DNA of 38,923 nt from positions 1 to 38,923 of the forward strand of contig DAOTXN010000012.1 in NCBI GenBank assembly GCA_034435435.1, written 5' to 3'. Position 1 is the first letter of the stretch; the number at the start of each line of letters is the position of its first letter. This document shows positions 25,022 to 36,300 of this stretch, in pieces. This DNA comes from DAOTXN01 sp034435435. Lineage in GTDB: Bacteria; Chloroflexota; Anaerolineae; S140-20. The notes below the pieces were generated by a model that saw only the letters and a program-made list of their open reading frames with translations, was not told the origin of the DNA and did no database searches. The position numbers and the translations under genes were made by a program.

Positions 25022-25653
25022 TCCTCAACCCGCGCATCCGCCGCGTGCAGCGTGAGCTGGCCAATCCCTACCAGATGCACCGCACGCTAATGCGCTCCTT
25101 CCCCGACGATCTGCAGGCAGGCGACGAGCGCGTCCTCTTCCGTGTCGAAGTAGACGAGCGCAGCGGCGTCCCAGCCGTCTTGCTACAATCCACCCTTGCA
25201 CCCGACTGGGACTGGCTAAAGGACGACGGCGCGCGCGGCTATCTGTTGCGTCCGCCAGAGACCAAGCCCTTCGAACTAAAGCTCAACGCGGGGCAGGCGC
25301 TTGCCTTTCGGTTGCGGGCCAACCCCACCGTCAAGCGCAAGTTCCCCAACGGCGACCACAAGCGCGTCGGCCTCTATCGAGAAGAAGAGCAAATCAAATG
25401 GTTGCAGCGCAAGGGGCAAGCGGGTGGGTTCCGTCTCCTGTCCGCCCGCGTCGGCAACCAAAGTCAGGTGAGGAGCAGCATCCACCGCGACGGCGAGGGC
25501 AAGACTCACAAACTCACCCTGCTCGCCGTCCAATTCGACGGCTTGCTCCAGGTCACCGACCCCGACGGATTGCTTGCCGCCGTGCGCCAGGGCGTCGGCT
25601 CTGGCAAGGGACTTGGCTTCGGGCTGTTGTCACTCGCTCGACCAGCAGCCTGA
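25003..25653 (+). CDS. cas6: Type I-E CRISPR RNA endonuclease Cas6e
   Basis: The 216-residue protein (MYLSRLILNPRIRRVQRELANPYQMHRTLMRSF) has Y23 and H26 at the positions known for the catalytic pair of Thermus Cas6e. It also has the C-terminal glycine-rich loop GVGSGKGLGFGLLSLAR. It should cut each repeat RNA at the base of its hairpin. In this repeat that leaves an 8-base 5' handle GUGAACC plus the variable 29th base. A GAGGAGG site lies about 6 bases before the ATG at 25003. Confidence 0.95.
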   Translation: MYLSRLILNPRIRRVQRELANPYQMHRTLMRSFPDDLQAGDERVLFRVEVDERSGVPAVLLQSTLAPDWDWLKDDGARGYLLRPPETKPFELKLNAGQALAFRLRANPTVKRKFPNGDHKRVGLYREEEQIKWLQRKGQAGGFRLLSARVGNQSQVRSSIHRDGEGKTHKLTLLAVQFDGLLQVTDPDGLLAAVRQGVGSGKGLGFGLLSLARPAA

Positions 25654-25677
25654 TCTTGGTAGATTTACTGATTCATG

Positions 25678-25718
25678 CAGACCCGGGTTTGCACCTTAAC
25701 AACTCAATATAGAGGTGC
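25678..25718. promoter_or_regulatory. Nested inverted repeats in the cas6-cas1 gap
   Basis: CAGACCCGGGTTTG (25678-25691, one mismatched pair) is directly followed by GCACCT (25691-25696) pairing with AGGTGC (25713-25718). The latter includes the GAGGTG ribosome site of cas1. This is the longest gap within the run of cas genes and may uncouple adaptation genes from Cascade genes. No promoter consensus is visible. Confidence 0.35.
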
Positions 25719-25721
25719 AAT

Positions 25722-26939
25722 ATGCGCGATTTACACGAACTACCCAAGCTGCGCGACAGTTTGAGTTATCTTTTCGTCGAACACTGCTGTATCGAACAAA
25801 AGTACAGGGCGATTGAACTCTTGGACAAAGCAGGACGCACGATGGTGCCGGCGGCTGCCTTGGGCGTCCTGCTGATCGGCCCCGGCGTGAGCATCACCCA
25901 CGCCGCCATGCGCGCGCTGGCCGACAACGGCTGCCTGTTGGTGTGGTGCGGCGAAGACGGCATGCGCTGCTATGCCCAGGGCGGCGGCGAAACCCGCAAA
26001 GCCTATCACTTGCTGCGTCAGGCCGAATTGGCCAGCAACCCAGAGCAGCGCATAAAGGTCGTGCTGCGGATGTATCAATACCGCTTTGGCGACCAACTGA
26101 TGAAGGGCTTGAGCCTGGAACAGGTGCGTGGACTCGAAGGCCAGCGCGTGCGCCAGGCTTACGCCGAGGCCAGTCAAAAGTATGGGATCAAGTGGAATGG
26201 GCGGCATTACGACCGCAAGAACTGGAACGCCGGCGATCCGGCGAACCGGGCGCTATCGGCGGCCAATGCGCTGCTCAACGGCCTGTGCCACACCGCTATC
26301 GTCTCGGGCGGCTACTCGCCCGCGCTCGGCTTTATCCATACCGGCTTGCAGACTTCTTTCGTCTACGACGTGGCGGACCTGTACAAAGTAGAGGTGAGCA
26401 TCCCGGTTGCCTTTCGCTGCGCAGCCGAATCTACCGACAAGCTGGAGCCGCGCGTGCGCCAGGCGTGCCGCGAAGCGTTCAAGAAACATCGGCTGCTGGA
26501 GCGCATCCTGCCGGACATTGACTGGTTGCTAGACATTCCGGCAGACGTGCTGGCGGCAGGAGCAGAAGCCGACAGCGATCCAGGCCGCCCGGAGCCGCTG
26601 TGGTCGCCGCTGAACAGCGAGAGCGGCCCGGCAGCCCACGCAGAGGTTATGGATAGCGAGGCTCACCTTCTGCGCCGCCAACGCGCCGCCGAGGGTTTGC
26701 GAAATGGCTGGACGGTCCGCCTGTGCGCGCCCGGCGTATGGAACGTGGTCACCCGTCCCGACAGCCCCGGCTACACCATCCGGCAGAAAGGGACCTGCCC
26801 TGTCCCACAGGATGCTGACGCAAAGCTTGCCGAAGGGGTCTGGCAGTGTGATTGTCCCGATTTTGCCAAAAATGGATTGGGCTTGTGTAAGCACACGGCT
26901 GCGGTCGAGCTGGCCCAGGCGACGCGAGAATCCGAGTGA
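25722..26939 (+). CDS. cas1: Type I-E Cas1 integrase with a C-terminal SWIM zinc-finger domain
   Basis: Residues 1 to about 275 are Cas1e (LHELPKLRDSLSYLFVEHCCIEQKYRAIELLD, GPGVSITHAAMRALADNG, GLEGQRVRQAY). The expected catalytic residues are E139, H206 and D219 (with D216), each two less than E. coli E141, H208 and D221. After ILPDIDWLLDIPADVLAAG a charged linker (about 280-315) leads to a further domain. This ends in C376-D-C378-PDFAKNGLGL-C389-K-H391, the CxC-xn-CxH signature of SWIM zinc fingers, preceded by the usual basic/beta segment (RNGWTVRLCAPGVWNVV). The whole is 405 residues against about 300 for ordinary Cas1e. There is no frame change at the junction. Cas2 begins 8 bases after its stop. 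Confidence 0.93.
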   Translation: MRDLHELPKLRDSLSYLFVEHCCIEQKYRAIELLDKAGRTMVPAAALGVLLIGPGVSITHAAMRALADNGCLLVWCGEDGMRCYAQGGGETRKAYHLLRQAELASNPEQRIKVVLRMYQYRFGDQLMKGLSLEQVRGLEGQRVRQAYAEASQKYGIKWNGRHYDRKNWNAGDPANRALSAANALLNGLCHTAIVSGGYSPALGFIHTGLQTSFVYDVADLYKVEVSIPVAFRCAAESTDKLEPRVRQACREAFKKHRLLERILPDIDWLLDIPADVLAAGAEADSDPGRPEPLWSPLNSESGPAAHAEVMDSEAHLLRRQRAAEGLRNGWTVRLCAPGVWNVVTRPDSPGYTIRQKGTCPVPQDADAKLAEGVWQCDCPDFAKNGLGLCKHTAAVELAQATRESE

Positions 26940-26947
26940 GGCGCGTT

Positions 26948-27232
26948 ATGGTTGTAATGATACTAGAAAAGGTGCCCGCCGGGGTGCGGGGCGAGCTGAC
27001 CCGTTGGCTGATCGAGCCGCATCCAGGCGTTTTCATCGGCCACGTGAATGCGATGGTGCGCGACAAGCTGTGGGAAAAATGCTGCGAGGCCAAACGGACC
27101 GGCGGCGTGTTCCAGGCCTGGTCCACCAACACCGAGCAAAAGCTCCAGATGCGCGTGGCCGGCGCGACGCGGCGGAGCGTGATAGACCTGGAGGGGTTGC
27201 AGCTCGTGTGCGTGTCGTTAGAGAAAAGTTAA
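26948..27232 (+). CDS. cas2: Type I-E Cas2 adaptation protein
   Basis: The 94-residue protein (MVVMILEKVPAGVRGELTRWLIEPHPGVFIGHVNAMVRDKLWEKC, then AWSTNTEQ and RRSVIDLEGLQLV) matches Cas2e in length and sequence. It forms the dimer that bridges two Cas1 dimers and sets spacer length. The ATG at 26948 is chosen because MVVM is the family start; the GTG at 26936 overlaps the cas1 stop. The array leader begins directly after its stop. Confidence 0.94.
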   Translation: MVVMILEKVPAGVRGELTRWLIEPHPGVFIGHVNAMVRDKLWEKCCEAKRTGGVFQAWSTNTEQKLQMRVAGATRRSVIDLEGLQLVCVSLEKS

Positions 27233-27310
27233 GCGACTGGTCATTTGGATTTTCCGGCTTGCCGGATATTAACGACAAAACAGAACAGAATCGCAGTGGA
27301 AATTTTTGGG
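27233..27310 (+). promoter_or_regulatory. CRISPR leader with candidate array promoter
   Basis: The 78 bases between cas2 and the first repeat are AT-richer than their surroundings. TTGGAT (27245-27250) and TATTAA (27267-27272), 16 bases apart, would start transcription near 27279, about 30 bases before the first repeat. The palindrome CCGGCTTGCCGG (27254-27265) sits between the two boxes, a possible binding site for a regulator or a leader-recognition factor. The leader ends AATTTTTGGG directly at the repeat. Confidence 0.6.
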
Positions 27311-30300
27311 GCATTCCCCACCCGCGTGGGGGTGAACCGGACTATCTAAGAGGGCTGGCGGTTACAGACGAAGCATTCCCCACCCGCGTGGGGGTGAACC
27401 GATTGCGGGGTCTAACGATGAAAGAGAGGCCCGGCATTCCCCACCCGCGTGGGGGTGAACCGTAGGAGGTAGCAGGTGGACGAAAAAGGGCTAGGCATTC
27501 CCCACCCGCGTGGGGGTGAACCGGAGCAAAAGGTGAGTAGCATTTACAATCGCGCAGCATTCCCCACCCGCGTGGGGGTGAACCGAGGCCGAGTGCCGTA
27601 TTGCACCTGTTAGTTGCGCATTCCCCACCCGCGTGGGGGTGAACCGGTCGGTCAATACTCCCCCCGCCGCCGTTGAACGCATTCCCCACCCGCGTGGGGG
27701 TGAACCGGGGTGCAGGGGTTGATGATCAATCAGGCGATGGCATTCCCCACCCGCGTGGGGGTGAACCGTAAATTGCCTGTGGTTGAACTGGTTGGTTGAC
27801 GCATTCCCCACCCGCGTGGGGGTGAACCGGTGGACGTGTTGGTGGAGGATGTCAGCGAGCGCATTCCCCACCCGCGTGGGGGTGAACCTGCGCCGGAGGA
27901 GGCGGGGGAGGTCACGGCGAAGCATTCCCCACCCGCGTGGGGGTGAACCGGAGTATGGGCACGTTGATGGAATTGCGGGAAAGCATTCCCCACCCGCGTG
28001 GGGGTGAACCTTTCTCCCGACAATGTCCCAGCCACGTCCGTGCGCATTCCCCACCCGCGTGGGGGTGAACCGACGACGGAGCGGTATCTGGGGGTGGAGC
28101 AGGAGCATTCCCCACCCGCGTGGGGGTGAACCGCACCTGTTGGGGCTGTTGGGCGACCCGTCAGCGCATTCCCCACCCGCGTGGGGGTGAACCTCGTCCG
28201 CACGTTTTTCTTTCCTAGCCACTCCAGCATTCCCCACCCGCGTGGGGGTGAACCTGATGACATCAACGACAACATATCTTCAACAAGGCATTCCCCACCC
28301 GCGTGGGGGTGAACCGTGCTGAGCGACGGAAGCGGAGTACCCGCCTGTGCATTCCCCACCCGCGTGGGGGTGAACCGTAATAAACGGAGCCAGTATCACC
28401 AGCAAGTCGGCATTCCCCACCCGCGTGGGGGTGAACCTAGGCAACGGGTAAAATTTACCAGAACGTCGCAGCATTCCCCACCCGCGTGGGGGTGAACCGG
28501 ACGCCTTTCCCGACGAGATGATCCAACGCGAGCATTCCCCACCCGCGTGGGGGTGAACCTTTGTGTGCGCTTGCGGGCGCAAGTACCAAGTAGCATTCCC
28601 CACCCGCGTGGGGGTGAACCTATGGCGGTCTGGGCATAGTCGCTGGACCGCTTGCATTCCCCACCCGCGTGGGGGTGAACCTGCCGGGTCAGCGCCTCAA
28701 TGTGCTGGCCGCCGGCATTCCCCACCCGCGTGGGGGTGAACCGATGCGGCGCTGGCGCGGTATGAGACTGGCGGCGCATTCCCCACCCGCGTGGGGGTGA
28801 ACCGATAGGCGGTTGAGTTGGAAGGCCAGAGGACTAGCATTCCCCACCCGCGTGGGGGTGAACCGGTATGGGACGGTTATAACATTATGAGCTTTGCGCA
28901 TTCCCCACCCGCGTGGGGGTGAACCGGCAAGGGCTGGTTCAAGTCGGTCTGCTACGTTGCATTCCCCACCCGCGTGGGGGTGAACCGATCGCCTGGCCGG
29001 TCAGCGTCGGCCAAAAACGGCATTCCCCACCCGCGTGGGGGTGAACCTGTGAATACGGGTGGGCCATCGTCGCCGCTAGAGCATTCCCCACCCGCGTGGG
29101 GGTGAACCGATAAAAACAAACCCGTAGGGGGCGCGAATGAGGCATTCCCCACCCGCGTGGGGGTGAACCAATATCGGGCGCTTGCAGGGCGTGCCGTTCA
29201 TCGCATTCCCCACCCGCGTGGGGGTGAACCGGACAGTGACCGGACAATGACCGGACAGGCGGACAGCATTCCCCACCCGCGTGGGGGTGAACCGAAGTGG
29301 GGAGTTGAGCCGGGCGATCTGTGGGAGCATTCCCCACCCGCGTGGGGGTGAACCTTGTGGGGGGCGGCCCGCCAGCACTTTGACAACGCATTCCCCACCC
29401 GCGTGGGGGTGAACCGCGTCCCTCGAAATGTTCAAGAATGCCTCGAGTGCATTCCCCACCCGCGTGGGGGTGAACCGCAATCGCCCCGCGTGCAACCCGG
29501 CGTGCATCTGCATTCCCCACCCGCGTGGGGGTGAACCGTCAAGGGCGTGACGGCTGGCGGGCGGCGGGCGGCATTCCCCACCCGCGTGGGGGTGAACCTA
29601 TCAGCCAAAAGCCCATAATTCGCCCGTCCATGCATTCCCCACCCGCGTGGGGGTGAACCAGCGGGGTACGCCAATTCGAGACGCTGCTGAAAGCATTCCC
29701 CACCCGCGTGGGGGTGAACCTCAGTATGCCAGGGTGGGGCGAAAACAAGGGTAAGCATTCCCCACCCGCGTGGGGGTGAACCTTGTACTCCGTATGGGGG
29801 GAAGTATTTCCCATAGCATTCCCCACCCGCGTGGGGGTGAACCGTCAAGGGCGTCAAGGCGGCTCTCTATCGCGTCCGCATTCCCCACCCGCGTGGGGGT
29901 GAACCGGTGCATACCAAGAAACGCCGGTTGCCGGTCCGGCATTCCCCACCCGCGTGGGGGTGAACCGCAGCGGGCCGTCAAAGGCGCGGGCACGCCGGTG
30001 CATTCCCCACCCGCGTGGGGGTGAACCGAGTACGCCCGGCTCATCAAGCGCCCCGTCACCGCATTCCCCACCCGCGTGGGGGTGAACCGATGTAAACTCT
30101 ACGCCGCCCCCGTTGAACAGCGCATTCCCCACCCGCGTGGGGGTGAACCGTCCAGGGCAGTCCAGTCGAAGTCCAGGTCCAGGCATTCCCCACCCGCGTG
30201 GGGGTGAACCGCTCTCGGTGCTCGGCTCACCCTGCCACCTCGAGCATTCCCCACCCGCGTGGGGGTGAACCGTCTGCGCTGGCCGGGCTGTGCGCCGAAT

Positions 30301-33300
30301 ACGCGCATTCCCCACCCGCGTGGGGGTGAACCAGTATTCCTCATTCTGCGCGTCGCGCCGGCTCTGCATTCCCCACCCGCGTGGGGGTGAACCGTCGGGA
30401 AAGTCTGCGCTGGCCGGGCTGTGCGCGCATTCCCCACCCGCGTGGGGGTGAACCGCTGAAACCGCAACGGGCGCTATTTGAGCAGGCGCATTCCCCACCC
30501 GCGTGGGGGTGAACCGCCAGACTCGGTCCGCGATTTTTCGCCCCCGTAGCATTCCCCACCCGCGTGGGGGTGAACCGGGGTCGGCCCGGTCCAGTCGAAG
30601 TCGGTCCAGGCATTCCCCACCCGCGTGGGGGTGAACCGGATGCGGCCAAGAGCGCCGGGCTGGACTGGCGCATTCCCCACCCGCGTGGGGGTGAACCGAT
30701 CGAAAATGAACCATCCCCCAAGCGTTACGCGCATTCCCCACCCGCGTGGGGGTGAACCTATCCAGACGGGAGATAGCCTTGAAGGTCTTTCGCATTCCCC
30801 ACCCGCGTGGGGGTGAACCTCTGTGCCCACACGTCGCTAACAGGCGGCTCTTGCATTCCCCACCCGCGTGGGGGTGAACCGGGACTTTTGAACGAAACAG
30901 CCACATCCAGAGCGCATTCCCCACCCGCGTGGGGGTGAACCGGCGTTTTTTCAGTTCGTTTATCGCGTCCATTTGCATTCCCCACCCGCGTGGGGGTGAA
31001 CCTACCGCCCGCACGTCGCCGGGCTGGGGCAGCAAGCATTCCCCACCCGCGTGGGGGTGAACCGTAAGCCTATCATAGAGAAGGAGGCTCAAAATAGCAT
31101 TCCCCACCCGCGTGGGGGTGAACCGACCAAGGCGCGGGTGGCGCAGATCGTCAAGGCGCATTCCCCACCCGCGTGGGGGTGAACCGTCGAGGCGCAGGCC
31201 ATACTCGACAGCGGCATCGCATTCCCCACCCGCGTGGGGGTGAACCGTCAACCACTCGGCCTCTGGCACATACGCCAAAGCATTCCCCACCCGCGTGGGG
31301 GTGAACCTCCTCATTAACGACGACATTCTGACTACGAATGGCATTCCCCACCCGCGTGGGGGTGAACCGGGCGTGGCTCGCTGGGGAAAATGCGAGAAAC
31401 GGCATTCCCCACCCGCGTGGGGGTGAACCGGCCACGAAAAATCGAAGCGCCAACGGCGGGTAGGCATTCCCCACCCGCGTGGGGGTGAACCTCAAGCGTT
31501 TGATCTCATACCATGATGCAGATAGCATTCCCCACCCGCGTGGGGGTGAACCGCGGGCGGGGGTGAGTTGCCACGCGCTGCGGCAGCATTCCCCACCCGC
31601 GTGGGGGTGAACCTTTGCTGAACTTGCTGATGACTATGGCTTTATGGCATTCCCCACCCGCGTGGGGGTGAACCTCACGAAAAAGTTCTCCTCTACCTCC
31701 AGCACGTCGCATTCCCCACCCGCGTGGGGGTGAACCGCTGCCCGTGAACTAATGGGAGGTATTGACCTCGCATTCCCCACCCGCGTGGGGGTGAACCGAT
31801 GCGCTCGCAGCGTTGCTCGCATTCCAGCAGGCATTCCCCACCCGCGTGGGGGTGAACCAGGAGCCGCCGAAGGGCGGGAACGGCACGAAGAGCATTCCCC
31901 ACCCGCGTGGGGGTGAACCGTATCGCTGGGTGACGGCGACGCTGGAATGCCCGCATTCCCCACCCGCGTGGGGGTGAACCGTGCGGTTGCGCGGTCCTGA
32001 GTGGCGTTATATCGCATTCCCCACCCGCGTGGGGGTGAACCGACCCGCCGCGTCGGGCGGGTCTGGGCGGGCGTGCATTCCCCACCCGCGTGGGGGTGAA
32101 CCTCATCGCGTTTGTTGCGGGTGACGGGGCGCTTGAGCATTCCCCACCCGCGTGGGGGTGAACCGTCATCGAGGGCAAACTCATCTGCGAGCAGATCGCA
32201 TTCCCCACCCGCGTGGGGGTGAACCTGCGTCATCAACCGGAACAGAAATTAAAATTCTGCATTCCCCACCCGCGTGGGGGTGAACCGGGGGAAAATCAAA
32301 CATTGTTGTACATTTTTCTGCATTCCCCACCCGCGTGGGGGTGAACCTCTCTGATGCCGGCTTTGGTGAGATTCAACGACAGCATTCCCCACCCGCGTGG
32401 GGGTGAACCGTGGCCTGGTCAAGGGGGTAGCAAAGGGATTCTGCATTCCCCACCCGCGTGGGGGTGAACCGGCAGCCGCGCACGGCCCAGGCCAGGATAC
32501 CCGGCATTCCCCACCCGCGTGGGGGTGAACCGCTGAGGAGGGCGTGCCGGTGAGACACACGGAAGCATTCCCCACCCGCGTGGGGGTGAACCTACTGAAA
32601 AACCCGTCAAACCCGTCACAAAGGCGCATTCCCCACCCGCGTGGGGGTGAACCGTCTTGGCTGGCGCTGCAAATCGCCCAGGCCGTGCATTCCCCACCCG
32701 CGTGGGGGTGAACCTAATAGAAAGGAGCGAAAAATGACGAACGCGAAAGCATTCCCCACCCGCGTGGGGGTGAACCGGTAGCGTCAACGTTTAGCGGTTG
32801 CGGCGGCTCGCATTCCCCACCCGCGTGGGGGTGAACCTTCGGTGTCCCGTTTGTCGAATGTCCAATCGTGCATTCCCCACCCGCGTGGGGGTGAACCTCC
32901 AGCGCCTCGTCAGTCATACCCAGGTGGTACGCATTCCCCACCCGCGTGGGGGTGAACCTCCAGCACTCGTACCCGACCATCGGGCAGGTGGGCATTCCCC
33001 ACCCGCGTGGGGGTGAACCTAAGCGCAGGCATGCCCGCATCCCCGGTAGGGAGCATTCCCCACCCGCGTGGGGGTGAACCGGACTATGGCGACAAGGGGG
33101 TGATCCTGGCCCAGCATTCCCCACCCGCGTGGGGGTGAACCGTATTCGATGACCGTCTCTGGCGTTGCAGGCAAGGCATTCCCCACCCGCGTGGGGGTGA
33201 ACCGGACATCGAAAACGATCTGGCCGCCGCACACCGGCATTCCCCACCCGCGTGGGGGTGAACCTGGAATCCCGCGCAGGTCCGGCTCGTTGCCGTCGCA

Positions 33301-36300
33301 TTCCCCACCCGCGTGGGGGTGAACCTGAGGCGACTGGCTGATTTGTCGTGCTGTGTCCGCATTCCCCACCCGCGTGGGGGTGAACCGGATTGACAATCGA
33401 CACCATAGCCAAGTACCAGGCATTCCCCACCCGCGTGGGGGTGAACCGAAATCGGCAGCCCGCCCGCCGCGTCTGCCGCCGCATTCCCCACCCGCGTGGG
33501 GGTGAACCGATAGCAGATATGCCAATAGTCCTCTGGCCTTCGCATTCCCCACCCGCGTGGGGGTGAACCGGGCAGGCCAGCCGCCATCAGTAACTATTGT
33601 CCGCATTCCCCACCCGCGTGGGGGTGAACCTACCGCTCTCGACAACGACACCGTGACAGGCCCGCATTCCCCACCCGCGTGGGGGTGAACCTCATAGTGT
33701 AGCAGAATGTTTGTTCTATGTCAAGCATTCCCCACCCGCGTGGGGGTGAACCTGACGATGGTTTTCCGCTGTTCGGGGCGGTGCAGCATTCCCCACCCGC
33801 GTGGGGGTGAACCGCCTGCCGCTGCTTATGGGCGGCACAACAATGGGGCATTCCCCACCCGCGTGGGGGTGAACCGAAAGTGCAAAATCTGATTTTGAAG
33901 AAAGTCTAGCATTCCCCACCCGCGTGGGGGTGAACCGCCGAGCGCGAGCGCCAGGCCCAGGCCGAGGCCGCATTCCCCACCCGCGTGGGGGTGAACCTAT
34001 CGCGTTGGTTATGTGTTTGAGGAAACACTAGCATTCCCCACCCGCGTGGGGGTGAACCGATATACCCGCCGCCTTCAGACCCAGGGACTCCGCATTCCCC
34101 ACCCGCGTGGGGGTGAACCTCAAACTCGGCCTCGATCTGGCTCGCTCCGTTGGCATTCCCCACCCGCGTGGGGGTGAACCTGTGGCCGAGACGGGTTTTT
34201 CTTGGGACCGCGAGCATTCCCCACCCGCGTGGGGGTGAACCTTGAACAGATTTGGACGACCATCGTCACCGAGCGCATTCCCCACCCGCGTGGGGGTGAA
34301 CCGCCCGGCCAGCGCTGGGCGATAGCTTCCGCGAGCATTCCCCACCCGCGTGGGGGTGAACCGCTGGGCAGCGAGCTGCACACGTTGGAGGCGCGGCATT
34401 CCCCACCCGCGTGGGGGTGAACCTGGGATAAGGTGAATGCGCCGCCAGATACCGTCGCATTCCCCACCCGCGTGGGGGTGAACCTGTCACGAGTGCGGCA
34501 GGAGCATGCGCACCGAGGCATTCCCCACCCGCGTGGGGGTGAACCGTGAGGATTTTGCTCATCTATCCGGGGCACAGCGCATTCCCCACCCGCGTGGGGG
34601 TGAACCGATAAACCAAACCCACCTATCACCGTCTGGGTCGCATTCCCCACCCGCGTGGGGGTGAACCGGAACGGCTGAAATCCGTCATCCGCACGTCCAG
34701 GCATTCCCCACCCGCGTGGGGGTGAACCGTTGGATCTACCTATATCGGATTAGTATTGACAGCATTCCCCACCCGCGTGGGGGTGAACCGATCGCCAAGA
34801 CCGACCCCAAGTGCGTCCGGGAGCATTCCCCACCCGCGTGGGGGTGAACCTGCACCAGGTGCTATACCCCGATCACGAGCCGCGCATTCCCCACCCGCGT
34901 GGGGGTGAACCGCACATCCTGGCTGTGCTACTCACACTCAAACGGCATTCCCCACCCGCGTGGGGGTGAACCGTGCGCCGACTTGGACGAAATCACCCCC
35001 TGATCAGCATTCCCCACCCGCGTGGGGGTGAACCGCTTGCGGTCCACAACGCGATAGTGAGGCAGCCGCATTCCCCACCCGCGTGGGGGTGAACCTGTCA
35101 GCCCGGGCCCCGTAACGAAAGTTTTTGAGCATTCCCCACCCGCGTGGGGGTGAACCTGTCGCCTGCTTCCTCCGGGTACAGGACAATCGGCATTCCCCAC
35201 CCGCGTGGGGGTGAACCGTGTTCGTGATCACCGTGTCCGCCCGCGCCGGCGCATTCCCCACCCGCGTGGGGGTGAACCGGTGTCACAGAGCAAGGGCCAA
35301 AAGGCGCACACGCATTCCCCACCCGCGTGGGGGTGAACCGGCGACAGAGGGGAATTTGCGGCTTTTTAATCGGCATTCCCCACCCGCGTGGGGGTGAACC
35401 GACGGTAGCCGACCTGGATGCGGCGATGGCTGAGCATTCCCCACCCGCGTGGGGGTGAACCGGAGTGAATAGTGATGAGTGAGTCGTTGGCGGAGGCATT
35501 CCCCACCCGCGTGGGGGTGAACCGACGGCGCTGGACCTGGCGGCGGCGGCGGACACAGCATTCCCCACCCGCGTGGGGGTGAACCTTACGGCGACGTGGA
35601 GATCCAGATCACCAGCGAGCATTCCCCACCCGCGTGGGGGTGAACCTGGGACGCGGGCCGGATTTACGGGATATTTTGAGCATTCCCCACCCGCGTGGGG
35701 GTGAACCGCTACAGCAGGATGGCTACGATGCGCTGGACAGCATTCCCCACCCGCGTGGGGGTGAACCTTGGCCCGCCCAATAGCCTCATAGTTTTCGAGC
35801 GCATTCCCCACCCGCGTGGGGGTGAACCTATCGCGGACGAAGCTGTCCAATCTATAATATGGCATTCCCCACCCGCGTGGGGGTGAACCTGGAGGCCCTG
35901 GCGAATGGCCTGGCGGCAGGCTGCATTCCCCACCCGCGTGGGGGTGAACCGTTTGTGCCCGCCCTGGCTGCGGTAACTCGCCCGCATTCCCCACCCGCGT
36001 GGGGGTGAACCGGGCGTTTTTGATATTTCGGGCGGCAGGGTTGTGCATTCCCCACCCGCGTGGGGGTGAACCGCGCAAAAAATCTTCGCCCTCTTCCCGG
36101 ACAAAAGCATTCCCCACCCGCGTGGGGGTGAACCGCTCTCCGACAATGCTGTTTTTCGTGATTTTGGGCATTCCCCACCCGCGTGGGGGTGAACCTCAGA
36201 CGGTGAACTAGTGGTAGAGCGGATGTAGCATTCCCCACCCGCGTGGGGGTGAACCTCCGAGCGCGAGGCTATCAACATGCCAATTCAGGCATTCCCCACC

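Noticed and set aside
31801..31830. GCATTCC inside a spacer, first taken for a partial repeat
   Set aside because: Only seven bases match, the 61-base period before and after is undisturbed, and the rest of the repeat is absent.
32909..32991. Neighbouring spacers both starting TCCAGC and containing CAGGTGG
   Set aside because: The inner sequences and encoded peptides do not align without gaps; likely chance.
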